This document shows, piece by piece, positions 9,075-18,539 of a stretch of DNA of 64,000 nucleotides. Positions within the stretch are counted from its first letter, which is position 1. Each line of letters opens with the position of its first letter. The position numbers were made by a program, and so were the translations under genes. Under the pieces are notes generated by a model. It saw nothing but the letters and a program-made list of their open reading frames with translations, did not search any database and was not told the DNA's origin. This DNA comes from Paraburkholderia sp. UYCP14C (GTDB taxonomy: Bacteria > Pseudomonadota > Gammaproteobacteria > Burkholderiales > Burkholderiaceae), in the NCBI RefSeq assembly GCF_004197395.1, contig NZ_SELS01000054.1, forward strand, positions 1 through 64,000, read 5' to 3'.

Positions 9075-9952
9075 CATTCGAACAATGGACGCGCTCGGTG
9101 CTCGAACGCGTCGAAACGGCGCTGGAACACTATCTGCCGGCCGAGACGACCGAACCCGCCAGGCTGCACGAGGCGATGCGCTATGCGGTGCTCGGTGGCG
9201 GCAAGCGGGTGCGGCCGTTGCTGTGCCACGCGGCCGGCGAGCTGACCGGTGTGCGCGCCGATTGCCTCGATGCGGCGGCGGCGGCGCTGGAAATGATCCA
9301 CGTGTACTCGCTCGTGCACGACGACATGCCATGCATGGACGACGATGCGCTGCGTCGTGGCAAGCCGACGGTCCACGTTAAGTATGACGAAGCGACCGCG
9401 CTGCTGGTCGGCGACGCGCTGCAGTCGCAGGCATTCGTGGCGCTGACGTCCGGGGTGCTGGGCGTGGCGCAGCAGGCGTCGCTCGTGCGCGAACTTGCGC
9501 TCGCAAGCGGCTCGATCGGCATGTGCGGCGGCCAGGCCATCGACCTGGCTAGCGTCGGCCATACGCTGACCCGCCCGCAGCTCGAGACCATGCATCGCAT
9601 GAAGACCGGTGCGCTGCTGCGCGCGGCCGTGCGCATGGGCGCATTGGCCGGCGAGACGCCGGACGCGCAGGCTCTGGCTTCGCTCGACGCCTACGCCGCC
9701 GCGGTCGGCCTCGCGTTTCAGGTCGTCGACGACATTCTCGACGTCACGACCGATTCCGCAACGCTCGGCAAGACCGCTGGCAAGGACGCGAAGGACGGCA
9801 AGCCGACCTACGTGTCGATTATCGGGCTCGACGCGTCGCGCGCGCTCGCTGCGCAATTGCGCAGCGACGCGCACGCCGCGCTTGCACCGTTCGGCGCTCG
9901 CGCGCAGCGTCTTGCCGAACTGGCCGACCTGGTGGTGAACCGGGTCAGCTGA
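9071..9952 (+). CDS. ispA: Farnesyl diphosphate synthase (geranyltranstransferase)
   Basis: Protein of 293 residues with both aspartate-rich motifs of short-chain trans-prenyltransferases: DDMPCMDDD and DDILD. GGGKRVRP near the N-terminus binds the isopentenyl diphosphate. It condenses IPP with DMAPP and then GPP to make farnesyl diphosphate for quinone and undecaprenyl synthesis. It overlaps xseB by four bases and is followed by dxs, which supplies the first committed step of the same pathway. Confidence 0.96.
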   Translation: MTFEQWTRSVLERVETALEHYLPAETTEPARLHEAMRYAVLGGGKRVRPLLCHAAGELTGVRADCLDAAAAALEMIHVYSLVHDDMPCMDDDALRRGKPTVHVKYDEATALLVGDALQSQAFVALTSGVLGVAQQASLVRELALASGSIGMCGGQAIDLASVGHTLTRPQLETMHRMKTGALLRAAVRMGALAGETPDAQALASLDAYAAAVGLAFQVVDDILDVTTDSATLGKTAGKDAKDGKPTYVSIIGLDASRALAAQLRSDAHAALAPFGARAQRLAELADLVVNRVS

Positions 9953-10039
9953 ACGCGAAAGCCCGCCGCCGCGCACCCTCCATCCCCGGGGTGCATGTAT
10001 GAAGTGCGGGCGCGTAAGTTTTCCTACAATGGAACGACG

Positions 10040-11947
10040 ATGTACGACTTGCTGAAAACCATCGACGACCCGGCAGCCCTGCGCCGCCTCGATCGCCGCC
10101 AATTGCAACCGCTTGCCGACGAGTTGCGCGCCTTTGTGCTCGACAGCGTATCGCAGACGGGCGGCCATCTCTCGTCCAACCTCGGCACGGTCGAATTGAC
10201 CATCGCGCTGCATTACGTGTTCGATACGCCGCACGACCGGATCGTCTGGGACGTCGGCCATCAGACCTATCCGCACAAGATCCTGACCGGTCGTCGCGAG
10301 CAGATGCACACGCTGCGTCAGTTGGGCGGCATCTCGGGCTTCCCGAAACGCGACGAATCGGAATACGACACCTTCGGCACCGCGCACTCGAGCACGTCGA
10401 TTTCGGCCGCGCTCGGCATGGCGGTCGCGAGCAAGCTGCAGGGTGACAACCGTATGGGCATCGCCGTGATCGGCGACGGCGCGATGACGGCCGGCATGGC
10501 CTTCGAGGCCATGAATAACGCGGGCGTCGAAGACGACGTGCCGCTGCTCGTGATCCTCAACGACAACGACATGTCGATCTCGCCGCCGGTTGGCGCGCTC
10601 AATCGCCATCTCGCGCGTCTGATGTCGGGTCGGTTCTATGCGGCCGCTCGCGCGGGCGTCGAGCGCGTGCTGCGCGTCGCACCGCCGGTGCTCGATCTCG
10701 CGCGCAAGCTCGAGGAGCACGCGAAGGGCATGATCGTGCCGGCCACGCTGTTCGAGGAATTCGGCTTCAACTACATCGGACCGATCGACGGTCACGATCT
10801 CGATTCGCTGATCCCGACGCTGCAAAACATCAAGGAACTGCGCGGGCCGCAATTCCTGCACGTCGTGACGAAGAAAGGCCAGGGCTACAAGCTGGCCGAG
10901 GCCGATCCGGTGCTGTACCACGGTCCGGGCAAGTTCAACCCGGCCGAGGGCATCAAGCCGGCCGCGACGCCGTCGAAGAAGACCTACACGCAGGTGTTCG
11001 GCGAGTGGCTGTGCGATGCGGCCGAGCTCGACTCGCGCGTGGTCGGTATCACGCCGGCGATGCGTGAAGGCTCGGGCATGGTCGAGTTCGAAAAGCGTTT
11101 CCCGGATCGTTACTTCGATGTCGGCATCGCCGAACAGCACGCGGTGACGTTCGCGGGCGGCCTCGCCGCCGACGGCATGAAGCCGGTCGTCGCGATCTAT
11201 TCGACGTTCCTGCAACGCGCATACGACCAGCTGATTCACGACGTCGCGCTGCAAAACCTGCCGGTGGTGTTCGCCATCGATCGCGCGGGTCTCGTCGGCG
11301 CGGACGGCGCGACGCACGCGGGCGCATACGACCTCGCGTTCATGCGTTGTATTCCGAACATGACCGTGATGGCGCCGTCGGACGAAAACGAGTGCCGGCA
11401 GATGCTGTACACCGCGTTGCAGCAGTCGCATCCGACCGCGGTGCGCTATCCGCGCGGCGCGGGCACCGGTGTCGCCACCGTCAAGCAGATGATCGCGTTG
11501 CCGCTCGGCAAGGGCGAAGTGCGTCGCGAGACCTCGGCACCGGCCGGCAAGCGCATCGCGATTCTCGCGTTCGGCACGATGGTCGCGCCGTCGCTCGCGG
11601 CCGCCGAGCAACTCGATGCCACCGTCGCGAACATGCGCTTCGTAAAGCCGCTCGACACCGAACTCGTGCGCAAGCTGGCCGAGACGCACGACGCAATCGT
11701 CACGGTCGAGGAAGGCAGCATCATGGGTGGCGCGGGTTCGGCCTGCGTCGAAGCCCTGCTCGCAGCTGGGGTTATGCGCCCCGTACTACAATTGGGCCTC
11801 CCCGACCGGTTCATCGATCATGGGGATCCGGCCAAGCTGCTCGCCGCGTGCGGTCTCGACGCCGCGGGTATCGCCCGGTCGATCCGCGAACGCTTCCTCG
11901 CGAGCGGCGCGGTCGGCGCACAGTCGTCGGTGAAGCGCGTCGCGTAA
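10040..11947 (+). CDS. dxs: 1-deoxy-D-xylulose-5-phosphate synthase
   Basis: Protein of 635 residues, normal for DXS. It has the N-terminal GGHLSSNLG motif with the conserved His, the thiamine diphosphate-binding segment beginning GDGAMTAG and ending NNAG, and the catalytic Glu in [10 protein letters not shown]. The reaction joins pyruvate and glyceraldehyde 3-phosphate to DXP, the entry to the MEP isoprenoid pathway. The start at 10040 ([10 protein letters not shown]) matches the family N-terminus better than an upstream in-frame start at 9995. It is 87 bases downstream of ispA on the same strand, probably the same operon. Confidence 0.97.
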   Translation: MYDLLKTIDDPAALRRLDRRQLQPLADELRAFVLDSVSQTGGHLSSNLGTVELTIALHYVFDTPHDRIVWDVGHQTYPHKILTGRREQMHTLRQLGGISGFPKRDESEYDTFGTAHSSTSISAALGMAVASKLQGDNRMGIAVIGDGAMTAGMAFEAMNNAGVEDDVPLLVILNDNDMSISPPVGALNRHLARLMSGRFYAAARAGVERVLRVAPPVLDLARKLEEHAKGMIVPATLFEEFGFNYIGPIDGHDLDSLIPTLQNIKELRGPQFLHVVTKKGQGYKLAEADPVLYHGPGKFNPAEGIKPAATPSKKTYTQVFGEWLCDAAELDSRVVGITPAMREGSGMVEFEKRFPDRYFDVGIAEQHAVTFAGGLAADGMKPVVAIYSTFLQRAYDQLIHDVALQNLPVVFAIDRAGLVGADGATHAGAYDLAFMRCIPNMTVMAPSDENECRQMLYTALQQSHPTAVRYPRGAGTGVATVKQMIALPLGKGEVRRETSAPAGKRIAILAFGTMVAPSLAAAEQLDATVANMRFVKPLDTELVRKLAETHDAIVTVEEGSIMGGAGSACVEALLAAGVMRPVLQLGLPDRFIDHGDPAKLLAACGLDAAGIARSIRERFLASGAVGAQSSVKRVA

Positions 11948-12192
11948 AGCGCGGTCGCACGGTCGTGCCGCCGTAGGCGCGATCCATGCCGCCGTCATGC
12001 GACGGCGGCTTCGGCAATCTCCAGTTTGAACCGACGGGCGATGCGGCCCGTCACCCAACGCCGGCGCAGCCGGCGTTCGCCGTTGCGCGCGCTGATTCGC
12101 ACGACGGCTGGGCGGCTCGAACTCACTGCGCGATAGTCGCCGAGGCAGCGAGACGTTGGCGCAGCCCGGCGCTTTCCAGAAAGGACAAAAGA
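11948..12192 (+). other. Structured leader region between dxs and folE2
   Basis: A 245-base gap with several GC-rich inverted repeats. The clearest is gccgccgtc/gacggcggc (11988-11996 and 12001-12009), a 9-bp hairpin with a 4-base loop that could end dxs transcripts, although no T-run follows. Further repeats (gacgggc/gcccgtc and cgccggcg near 12033-12076) follow. No known riboswitch consensus was recognised. Confidence 0.4.
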
Positions 12193-12999
12193 ATGAATCA
12201 GATGAATCCCGCCTTCGTGATGCCCGACGTGCAAAGCACCCCCGACACGCGCCAGATTCCGATCCAGCGGGTCGGCGTGAAGGGCGTGCGCCATCCGTTG
12301 ACGGTTCGCACGCACGCCGGCGAAGTGCAGCCGACGGTCGGCACGTGGAATCTCGACGTGCATCTGCCGGCCGAGCAGAAGGGCACGCACATGTCGCGCT
12401 TCGTCGCATTGCTCGAGGAGAACAAGGCGCCGCTCGAACCGGCCACGTTCCGCAAGATGCTCGCGGCTATGCTCGAAAAGCTCGAGGCCGAAGCGGGCCG
12501 CATCGAAGTGTCGTTCCCGTACTTCGTGAACAAGACCGCACCGGTGTCGGGCGTGCAGAGCCTGCTCGACTACGAAGTCACGCTGACGGGCGAGACCCGC
12601 CAAGGCGCAACGCGGCTGTTCCTGAAGGTGCTGGTGCCGGTCACGAGCCTGTGCCCATGCTCGAGGAAGATCTCGCAGTACGGCGCGCACAACCAGCGCT
12701 CGCACGTGACGATCGACGCCGAGCTGATCGGCGACGTCGCAGTGGAAGAGTTGATCCGTATCGCCGAGGAAGAAGCGTCGTGCGAGCTGTGGGGCCTGCT
12801 CAAGCGCCCGGACGAGAAGTTAGTCACCGAGCGCGCGTATGAAAATCCGAAGTTCGTCGAGGACCTGGTGCGCGACGTCGCGCAGCGTCTGAACGCCGAT
12901 GAGCGCATCGTCGCGTACGTGCTCGAAGCCGAGAATTTCGAGTCGATTCACAATCACAGCGCTTACGCGGTGATCGAGCGGGACAAGCGCCTCGTCTGA
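12193..12999 (+). CDS. folE2: GTP cyclohydrolase FolE2 (type IB)
   Basis: Protein of 268 residues matching the FolE2/COG1469 family, which forms 7,8-dihydroneopterin triphosphate from GTP for folate synthesis. It contains the conserved zinc/metal cysteine segment [10 protein letters not shown] and the GAHNQRSH motif. FolE2 is unrelated in sequence to the zinc-only FolE and can use other metals. The ATG at 12193 follows aaagga at good spacing; an in-frame upstream extension to 11986 runs through hairpins and has no family similarity. Ends at a bidirectional terminator. Confidence 0.95.
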   Translation: MNQMNPAFVMPDVQSTPDTRQIPIQRVGVKGVRHPLTVRTHAGEVQPTVGTWNLDVHLPAEQKGTHMSRFVALLEENKAPLEPATFRKMLAAMLEKLEAEAGRIEVSFPYFVNKTAPVSGVQSLLDYEVTLTGETRQGATRLFLKVLVPVTSLCPCSRKISQYGAHNQRSHVTIDAELIGDVAVEELIRIAEEEASCELWGLLKRPDEKLVTERAYENPKFVEDLVRDVAQRLNADERIVAYVLEAENFESIHNHSAYAVIERDKRLV

Positions 13000-13046
13000 T
13001 ATGTTCCCGGTCGCCCCCCGCGGTTTCGTTGCGGGAGCATCGAAGC

Positions 13047-13075
13047 AAAAAAAGCCGCTTTAACAGCGGCTTTTT
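13047..13075. terminator. Bidirectional rho-independent terminator
   Basis: Stem aaagccgct / agcggcttt (13051-13059 and 13065-13073) with loop ttaac, flanked by an A-run on the left and a T-run on the right. It lies between the convergent folE2 and tsaD genes. Confidence 0.92.
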
Positions 13076-13094
13076 GTCGTCTTGCGGCGTTGGC

Positions 13095-14123
13095 TCAGTG
13101 CGCGAGCGAAGTCAGATCCCAGCGCGGCTTCACGGTGAACGCGTAGTCGTTGCCGGCCTGCTCGGGCCAGCGTTGCAGGCGTAGCGCACCGGCCAGCGCG
13201 ATCATCGCGCCGTTGTCCGTGCATAGCGACAGGTCGGGGTAGTGCACGAAGAAATTGCGCTTTTGCGCGGCGGCCGACAGCGCTTCGCGCAACTGCCGGT
13301 TCGCTCCGACGCCGCCCGCCACTACCAGCCGGTTCAGCTTCGTGCGCTTGAGCGCCGCGAGTGATTTCGCGGCCAGCACTTCGACGGCCGCATCGACGAA
13401 ACCGCGCGCGAGATCGGCCTTGGCCTGCTCGCAGATGTTCGCGCCGCCGAGCCGGTTCGCGTGCGTGAGCACGGCGGTCTTCAGGCCGCTGAAGCTGAAA
13501 TCGAGGTCGCCGGAATGCAGCATCGGGCGCGGCAGCACGACCGCGCCGGGGGTGCCGAACTCGGCCATGCGCGAAACTTCGGGGCCCCCCGGATAGCCGA
13601 GGCCCAGCAGCTTGGCGGTTTTGTCGAAGGCTTCGCCGGCGGCGTCGTCGAGGGTTTCGCCGAGCGTCTCGTAGACGCCGACGTCCGTCACGCGCATCAA
13701 TTGCGTATGTCCGCCCGATACCAGCAGCGCGACGAACGGGAACGGCGGTGGCTCGTCGACGAGCAACGGCGACAGCAGATGCCCTTCGAGATGGTGAATG
13801 CCGACGGTCGGCTTGTTCCACGCCATCGCCAGCGAATTGGCGACACTCGCGCCCACCAGCAGCGCGCCCGCGAGCCCAGGCCCTTGCGTGTAAGCGATCG
13901 CGTCGATGTCGCCGCGCGCGACGCCGGCGCGCTCCATCACCTCTTCGAGCAGCGGCAGCGCGCGGCGGATATGGTCGCGCGATGCCAGCTCCGGCACGAC
14001 GCCACCGTACTCCCGATGCATCGCAATCTGCGAATGCAGCGCGTGCGCGAGCAGGCCGCGCTCCGTGTCGTAGAGCGCGAGACCGGTTTCGTCACAGGAG
14101 CTTTCGATGCCGAGAACGAGCAT
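13095..14123 (-). CDS. tsaD: tRNA N6-adenosine threonylcarbamoyltransferase TsaD
   Basis: Protein of 342 residues starting [14 protein letters not shown], the family signature. The metal-binding HHLEGH motif and the nucleotide-binding segments LLVSGGHTQ and [10 protein letters not shown] are present. TsaD, with TsaB and TsaE, transfers the threonylcarbamoyl group to A37 of tRNAs reading ANN codons. An in-frame extension up to 14450 was rejected because the family N-terminus is at 14123 and the extension lies over the next gene. Divergent from the flavoprotein gene at 14269. Confidence 0.97.
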   Translation of the reverse strand: MLVLGIESSCDETGLALYDTERGLLAHALHSQIAMHREYGGVVPELASRDHIRRALPLLEEVMERAGVARGDIDAIAYTQGPGLAGALLVGASVANSLAMAWNKPTVGIHHLEGHLLSPLLVDEPPPFPFVALLVSGGHTQLMRVTDVGVYETLGETLDDAAGEAFDKTAKLLGLGYPGGPEVSRMAEFGTPGAVVLPRPMLHSGDLDFSFSGLKTAVLTHANRLGGANICEQAKADLARGFVDAAVEVLAAKSLAALKRTKLNRLVVAGGVGANRQLREALSAAAQKRNFFVHYPDLSLCTDNGAMIALAGALRLQRWPEQAGNDYAFTVKPRWDLTSLAH

Positions 14124-14268
14124 GATGAATCGCTTGAGACGAACGCGCGCGACGCGCGTCCGAAAGTGAAAGGTAAGCCTCAAAGTATAGCAGCGCGGAC
14201 CAGCAGGCGCAGGCGGCCGGCAAAGCGCGGGCCGGGGCACGAGGGCCCGGCAGGTACAATGCGGCCCC

Positions 14269-15486
14269 ATGGAATCCTTTGATATCGCGGTCATCGGCGC
14301 GGGCGCGGCCGGCATGATGTGCGCGGCGGTGGCCGGCCAACTCGGCCGGCGCGTGGCGCTGATCGACCACTCGCAACGTCTCGCGGAAAAAATCCGCATT
14401 TCTGGCGGTGGCCGCTGCAACTTCACGAATCTGTATGCGGGGCCGGCCAATTATCTGTCGGCGAATCCGCATTTTTGCCGCTCGGCGCTCGCGCGCTATA
14501 CGCCGCGCGATTTCATGGCGCTGCTGAAGCAGCATCGCGTGACCTGGCACGAGAAGCACAAGGGCCAGCTGTTCTGCGACCAGTCGAGCGACGCGGTCAT
14601 CGACGTGCTGAAGAACGAGTGCGACGCCGGTGGGATTGCATGGCGCACGCCGCTGTCCGTCGAAGAAGTGCGCCAGGACGCCGAAGGGCGGTTCCTGCTC
14701 GACACGGCGACCGGCACGATCGCAGCCCGGGCGCTCGTGATCGCGACGGGCGGTCTGTCGATCCCGAAGATCGGCGCGACCGATTTCGCGTACCGGATCG
14801 CCAAGCAGTTCGGCCACAAGTTGATCGACACGCGTCCCGCGCTGGTGCCGCTGACCTTCGCTCCGGCCGACTGGGAGCCGTTCGCGGCGCTGTCGGGTGT
14901 GTCGCTCGAAGTACAGCTGTCGACTGGCAATAAAAAGACCGGCACCGAGTTCACCGAGGATCTGCTGCTCACGCACCGCGGCCTGTCGGGCCCAGGCGTG
15001 CTGCAGATCTCGAGCTACTGGCAGCCGGGCGAGCCGATTCACATCAATCTGCTGCCGGAGCGCGACGCCGCGGCCGCCCTCATCGACGCGAAAAACGGCA
15101 CCAGGCGGCAGATCGCCAATCTGCTATCCGAATGGGTGCCGCAGCGGCTCGCGCATGTGTGGCTCGACACGCATCAGGTGGCCGCCGAGGCCCGAGTCGC
15201 CGATCTGCCGGACAAGACGCTGCGCCGCATCGGTGAGGCGCTGTCGCGCTGGACGCTCACGCCGAACGGCACTGAGGGTTATCGCAAGGCCGAAGTGACG
15301 CGCGGCGGTGTCGATACGCGCGGTCTGTCGTCGACGACGATGATGAGCGCGCGGGTGCCGGGCCTGTACTTCATCGGCGAGGCGGTCGACGTGACTGGCT
15401 GGCTCGGCGGCTACAACTTCCAGTGGGCATGGGCGTCGGGTGTCGCGGCGGGCGAGGCCGCCGCCGAGTATGCCCGGGGGGCTTGA
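14269..15486 (+). CDS. YhiN/HI0933-family FAD-dependent flavoprotein
   Basis: Protein of 405 residues. The N-terminal dinucleotide-binding motif [12 protein letters not shown] is followed by the signature [11 protein letters not shown] of the HI0933 (BaiN/YhiN) family. The C-terminus has the second FAD segment [20 protein letters not shown]. Members are predicted oxidoreductases; one gut homologue reduces bile-acid intermediates, but the role in betaproteobacteria is unknown. It is divergent from tsaD and 68 bases upstream of rpsU. Confidence 0.88.
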   Translation: MESFDIAVIGAGAAGMMCAAVAGQLGRRVALIDHSQRLAEKIRISGGGRCNFTNLYAGPANYLSANPHFCRSALARYTPRDFMALLKQHRVTWHEKHKGQLFCDQSSDAVIDVLKNECDAGGIAWRTPLSVEEVRQDAEGRFLLDTATGTIAARALVIATGGLSIPKIGATDFAYRIAKQFGHKLIDTRPALVPLTFAPADWEPFAALSGVSLEVQLSTGNKKTGTEFTEDLLLTHRGLSGPGVLQISSYWQPGEPIHINLLPERDAAAALIDAKNGTRRQIANLLSEWVPQRLAHVWLDTHQVAAEARVADLPDKTLRRIGEALSRWTLTPNGTEGYRKAEVTRGGVDTRGLSSTTMMSARVPGLYFIGEAVDVTGWLGGYNFQWAWASGVAAGEAAAEYARGA

Positions 15487-15513
15487 CGGCGCAATGGCTT
15501 TGTGAGAAAGCTC

Positions 15514-15522
15514 TGCTATACT
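15514..15522 (+). promoter_or_regulatory. Extended -10 promoter of rpsU
   Basis: TG-c-TATACT at 15514-15522, an extended -10 element 33 bases before the rpsU start codon. No consensus -35 hexamer is seen 17 bases upstream, as expected for extended -10 promoters. Confidence 0.55.
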
Positions 15523-15554
15523 CCTGAACCTTTACAAAGTTCCGTTATTGAAAA

Positions 15555-15767
15555 ATGACGACCATCCGCGTAAAAGACAATGAGCCGTTCGAAGTCGCCA
15601 TGCGCCGTTTCAAGCGCACCATGGAGAAAAACGGCTTACTGACGGAACTTCGCGCTCGCGAGTTTTACGAGAAGCCCACAGCTGAACGCAAGCGCAAGAA
15701 AGCGGCGGCGGTGAAGCGTCATTTCAAGCGTCTGCGTGGCCAGATGCTGCCAAAGAAGCTCTACTGA
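15555..15767 (+). CDS. rpsU: 30S ribosomal protein S21
   Basis: Protein of 70 residues, full length for bS21, with the typical start [20 protein letters not shown] and a very basic C-terminal half. S21 helps the 30S subunit engage the Shine-Dalgarno region. It is the first gene of the rpsU-(yqeY)-dnaG-rpoD block seen in many proteobacteria, but a terminator follows at 15901, so readthrough or internal promoters must serve the later genes. Confidence 0.98.
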   Translation: MTTIRVKDNEPFEVAMRRFKRTMEKNGLLTELRAREFYEKPTAERKRKKAAAVKRHFKRLRGQMLPKKLY

Positions 15768-15900
15768 TTCTGATGTTGCCGCACTCCGCTTCGCACGGCG
15801 CGGCAGCATCCAAGCCGATGGCGGCACGACAGGTGTCATCACGGCAAACCCGGCCCATCGGGCCAGCCGGCAAGGTCGCATCCACTACGCACATTGCGCC

Positions 15901-15934
15901 AACCCGCTTGAGGAAGAAGTCCCAAGCGGGTTTT
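15901..15934 (+). terminator. Rho-independent terminator after rpsU
   Basis: Perfect 10-bp stem aacccgcttg / caagcgggtt (15901-15910, 15923-15932) with a 12-base loop and a T-run at 15931-15934. It lies about 130 bases after the rpsU stop and before yqeY, so it probably attenuates the operon as in other bacteria. Confidence 0.85.
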
Positions 15935-16006
15935 CGTGCTGATGCGCCGGTATCGCCGCCGTCGACCGGCCGGTTTTTCAACTTTTCAACGCAATTCAGG
16001 TGAGTG

Positions 16007-16453
16007 ATGAGTCTCAAGGACCGGATCAACGACGAAATGAAAGCTGCCATGCGGGCGCGCGAGACCGAGCGTCTCGGTACGATTCGCCTGCTGCTAGCCG
16101 CGATCAAGCAGCGTGAAGTCGATGAGCGGGTCACGCTCGACGATGCCGGCATAACCGCCGTCGTCGACAAGATGATCAAGCAGCGCAAGGATTCGATCAG
16201 CCAGTTCGAGGCCGCCGGACGCACGGATCTCGCGGACAAGGAAAAGGCCGAGCTGGCCATTCTTTCCGCGTACATGCCCGAGCAGATGTCCGAAGCGGAA
16301 ATCGTTGCCGAAGTGCAGGCGGCGGTCGCACAGACCGGCGCGGCCGGCCCGCAGGACATGGGCAAGGTGATGGGCGTGCTGAAGCCGAAGCTGGCCGGCC
16401 GCGCCGACATGACCGCGGTCTCGGCACAGGTCAAGGCTGCGCTCGCGAAGTAA
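16007..16453 (+). CDS. yqeY: GatB/YqeY domain protein
   Basis: Protein of 148 residues made of a single GatB/YqeY domain, with the family segments TIRLLLAAIKQREVD, LSAYMPEQMSE and GKVMGVLKPKLAGRAD. The same fold forms the tRNA-binding tail of the GatB amidotransferase subunit. The free-standing protein has no firmly assigned function. The ATG at 16007 with aggtgag upstream is preferred to a GTG three bases earlier. The gene between rpsU and dnaG is a common betaproteobacterial arrangement. Confidence 0.92.
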   Translation: MSLKDRINDEMKAAMRARETERLGTIRLLLAAIKQREVDERVTLDDAGITAVVDKMIKQRKDSISQFEAAGRTDLADKEKAELAILSAYMPEQMSEAEIVAEVQAAVAQTGAAGPQDMGKVMGVLKPKLAGRADMTAVSAQVKAALAK

Positions 16454-16573
16454 CTCTGTCGGTTTGTCCGGGTCGCGCGCGCCTCGCGAAGGCGACGCGC
16501 GGGGGCCCGGTCGCGGTGTCGAGCCCGGACTCCGGGCTTGGATTTTGAAGCTTTCCAGGCAGCGTCATTTACT

Positions 16574-18448
16574 GTGATCCCACCGTCATTCCTGCAGGAC
16601 CTGCTCAACCGCGTCGATATCGTCGACGTGGTCGGCCGGTATGTGCAGCTGAAAAAGGGCGGCGCGAACTTCATGGGGCTGTGCCCGTTTCACAACGAGA
16701 AGAGCCCCTCGTTTACGGTTAGTCCGACTAAACAGTTTTATCACTGCTTCGGCTGCGGTGCGCATGGTACGGCCATCGGCTTCCTGATGGAACACGTGGG
16801 CGCGTCGTTTCCCGAAGCGGTCAACGAGCTCGCGCAATCGGTGGGTCTCACCGTGCCGAACGAGCCGTCGCCCGGATATGGCGGTGGTGGCGGTGCTGGC
16901 GGCGGCTACGCGCCGGCGGCATCGAAGGCCGTCACCACGGCGCTGTCCGATCTCATGCAGACCGCCTGCGACTACTACCGTAAGCAGCTGCGCGGTGCGC
17001 CGGGCGCGATCCAATATCTGAAGAAGCGCGGCCTGACCGGCGAAATCGCCGCGCGCTTCGGTCTCGGCTATGCGCCCGAAGGCTGGCAAAACCTCGAAGC
17101 GGCATTTCCGAACTATCGCGACGACGCACTAGTCGAGGCGGGTCTCGTGATCGTCAGCGAAAAGTCCGACGCGCAGGGTCAGAACCGCCGCTACGACCGC
17201 TTCCGCGAGCGGATCATGTTCCCGATCCGCAACGTCAAAGGGCAGGTGATCGGCTTCGGCGGCCGCGTGCTCGACGGCGGCGAGCCGAAGTATTTGAATT
17301 CGCCCGAAACGCCGCTATTTAACAAGGGCAGCGAGCTGTACGGGCTGTTCGAGGCGCGTCTTGCAATTCGGGAGCAGCATTACGTGCTGGTCGTCGAAGG
17401 TTATATGGACGTGGTCGCGCTGGCCCAATTGGGCTTCCAGAACGCGGTCGCGACCCTCGGAACCGCTTGCACGCCGATTCATGTGCAGAAACTGATGCGC
17501 CAGACCGACACGGTCATCTTCAGTTTCGACGGCGACTCGGCCGGCCGGCGCGCCGCGCGTCGCGCGCTGGACGCGTGTCTGCCGCATGCCGCCGACAACC
17601 GGACGATCCGTTTCCTGTTCCTGCCGACCGAGCACGATCCCGACAGTTACGTGCGCGAGTTCGGCACCGAGGCTTTCGCCGAGCAGGTCGAACGGGCGAT
17701 GCCGCTGTCGCAATTCATGCTCAACGAGGTGCTGACCGGCAAGGAGCTCGATCAGCCCGAAGGCCGGGCCCGCGCGCTGTTCGACGCGAAACCGCTGCTG
17801 CAGGCGTTGCCGGCCAATGCGCTGCGCGCACAGATCATGCATATGTTCGCGGACCGGCTCGACGTACCGTTCAGCGAAGTCGCGGCGCTGTGCGAGGTCG
17901 ACGCGCGGATCGCGGCCGCGGCGCGCGAGGCGCCGGCCCGCAAGGACCGGCGCAGCGTGACCGGCATCGAGGAAAAGACGCTGCGCAATCTGGTGATGTA
18001 TCCGCGCACGGTCGCGATGCTCGACGAGGAGGCCGAAGAGGCGCTGCTCACCGTGACCCGGCACGGCGAACTGTTCGCCGAAGTGACGACGCACGCGCGA
18101 GCCCTCGGCGATTCGGCGGCGTTCCAGTTGTTGTCCGATCTCTTGCGAAATGGCGCGAACGCCCCAACTTTCGAGGAAATCTTTCGCAAAATTCTAGACT
18201 ATGATGAAAACGTCCGGGATTTGCTGCTGAAAGACCCGCAGGACGCGGCCGTCATCGAGGAACGGCGCGAGCAGGAACGAATTGTCGGCGAGGAGCTGAA
18301 GGCCGCGATTTTGAAGATGCGATACGACGCTTATTGCGATCGTCTCGAGCAGCTTTCGCGACAGTCCCGGCATACACCGGAAGAATTTGCCGAGTTTTCG
18401 GAGCTCAACCGGAAGCGGGCCGACATGAAGCGTCAACTCGGGCTGTAG
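16574..18448 (+). CDS. dnaG: DNA primase
   Basis: Protein of 624 residues from a GTG start giving (M)IPPSFLQDLLNRVDIVD, the conserved primase N-terminus; a TTG 12 codons upstream is less likely. The CHC2 zinc finger is LCPFH ... YHCFGCG near residues 35-65. The Toprim domain has VVEGYMDVVAL and the metal-binding FSFDGDSAGRR. A Gly-rich linker (about 107-120) separates the zinc finger from the core. The C-terminal helical part should bind the DnaB helicase. It makes RNA primers for replication. Confidence 0.97.
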   Translation: MIPPSFLQDLLNRVDIVDVVGRYVQLKKGGANFMGLCPFHNEKSPSFTVSPTKQFYHCFGCGAHGTAIGFLMEHVGASFPEAVNELAQSVGLTVPNEPSPGYGGGGGAGGGYAPAASKAVTTALSDLMQTACDYYRKQLRGAPGAIQYLKKRGLTGEIAARFGLGYAPEGWQNLEAAFPNYRDDALVEAGLVIVSEKSDAQGQNRRYDRFRERIMFPIRNVKGQVIGFGGRVLDGGEPKYLNSPETPLFNKGSELYGLFEARLAIREQHYVLVVEGYMDVVALAQLGFQNAVATLGTACTPIHVQKLMRQTDTVIFSFDGDSAGRRAARRALDACLPHAADNRTIRFLFLPTEHDPDSYVREFGTEAFAEQVERAMPLSQFMLNEVLTGKELDQPEGRARALFDAKPLLQALPANALRAQIMHMFADRLDVPFSEVAALCEVDARIAAAAREAPARKDRRSVTGIEEKTLRNLVMYPRTVAMLDEEAEEALLTVTRHGELFAEVTTHARALGDSAAFQLLSDLLRNGANAPTFEEIFRKILDYDENVRDLLLKDPQDAAVIEERREQERIVGEELKAAILKMRYDAYCDRLEQLSRQSRHTPEEFAEFSELNRKRADMKRQLGL

Positions 18449-18469
18449 CCGGGAGGCCAAAACCTCGGG

Positions 18470-18478
18470 TGGTATAAT
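18470..18478 (+). promoter_or_regulatory. Extended -10 promoter of rpoD
   Basis: TG-g-TATAAT at 18470-18478, a perfect -10 hexamer with the extended TG. It lies in the dnaG-rpoD gap, 62 bases before the rpoD start codon. No -35 consensus is present at the normal distance. Confidence 0.65.
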
Positions 18479-18539
18479 CAAAAGTTTCTAGCGGTTTGTT
18501 TTTTCAAGGGTTTTCCTAGCAAAGGCGAAAGGCGATGCG

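Noticed and set aside
8957-11689. 910-residue minus-strand ORF opposite ispA and dxs
   Set aside because: Covers two certain genes on the other strand and has the repetitive Arg/Val/His make-up of antisense shadows.
11986-12192. N-terminal extension of FolE2
   Set aside because: Crosses strong hairpins, lacks family similarity, and a good ribosome binding site precedes 12193.
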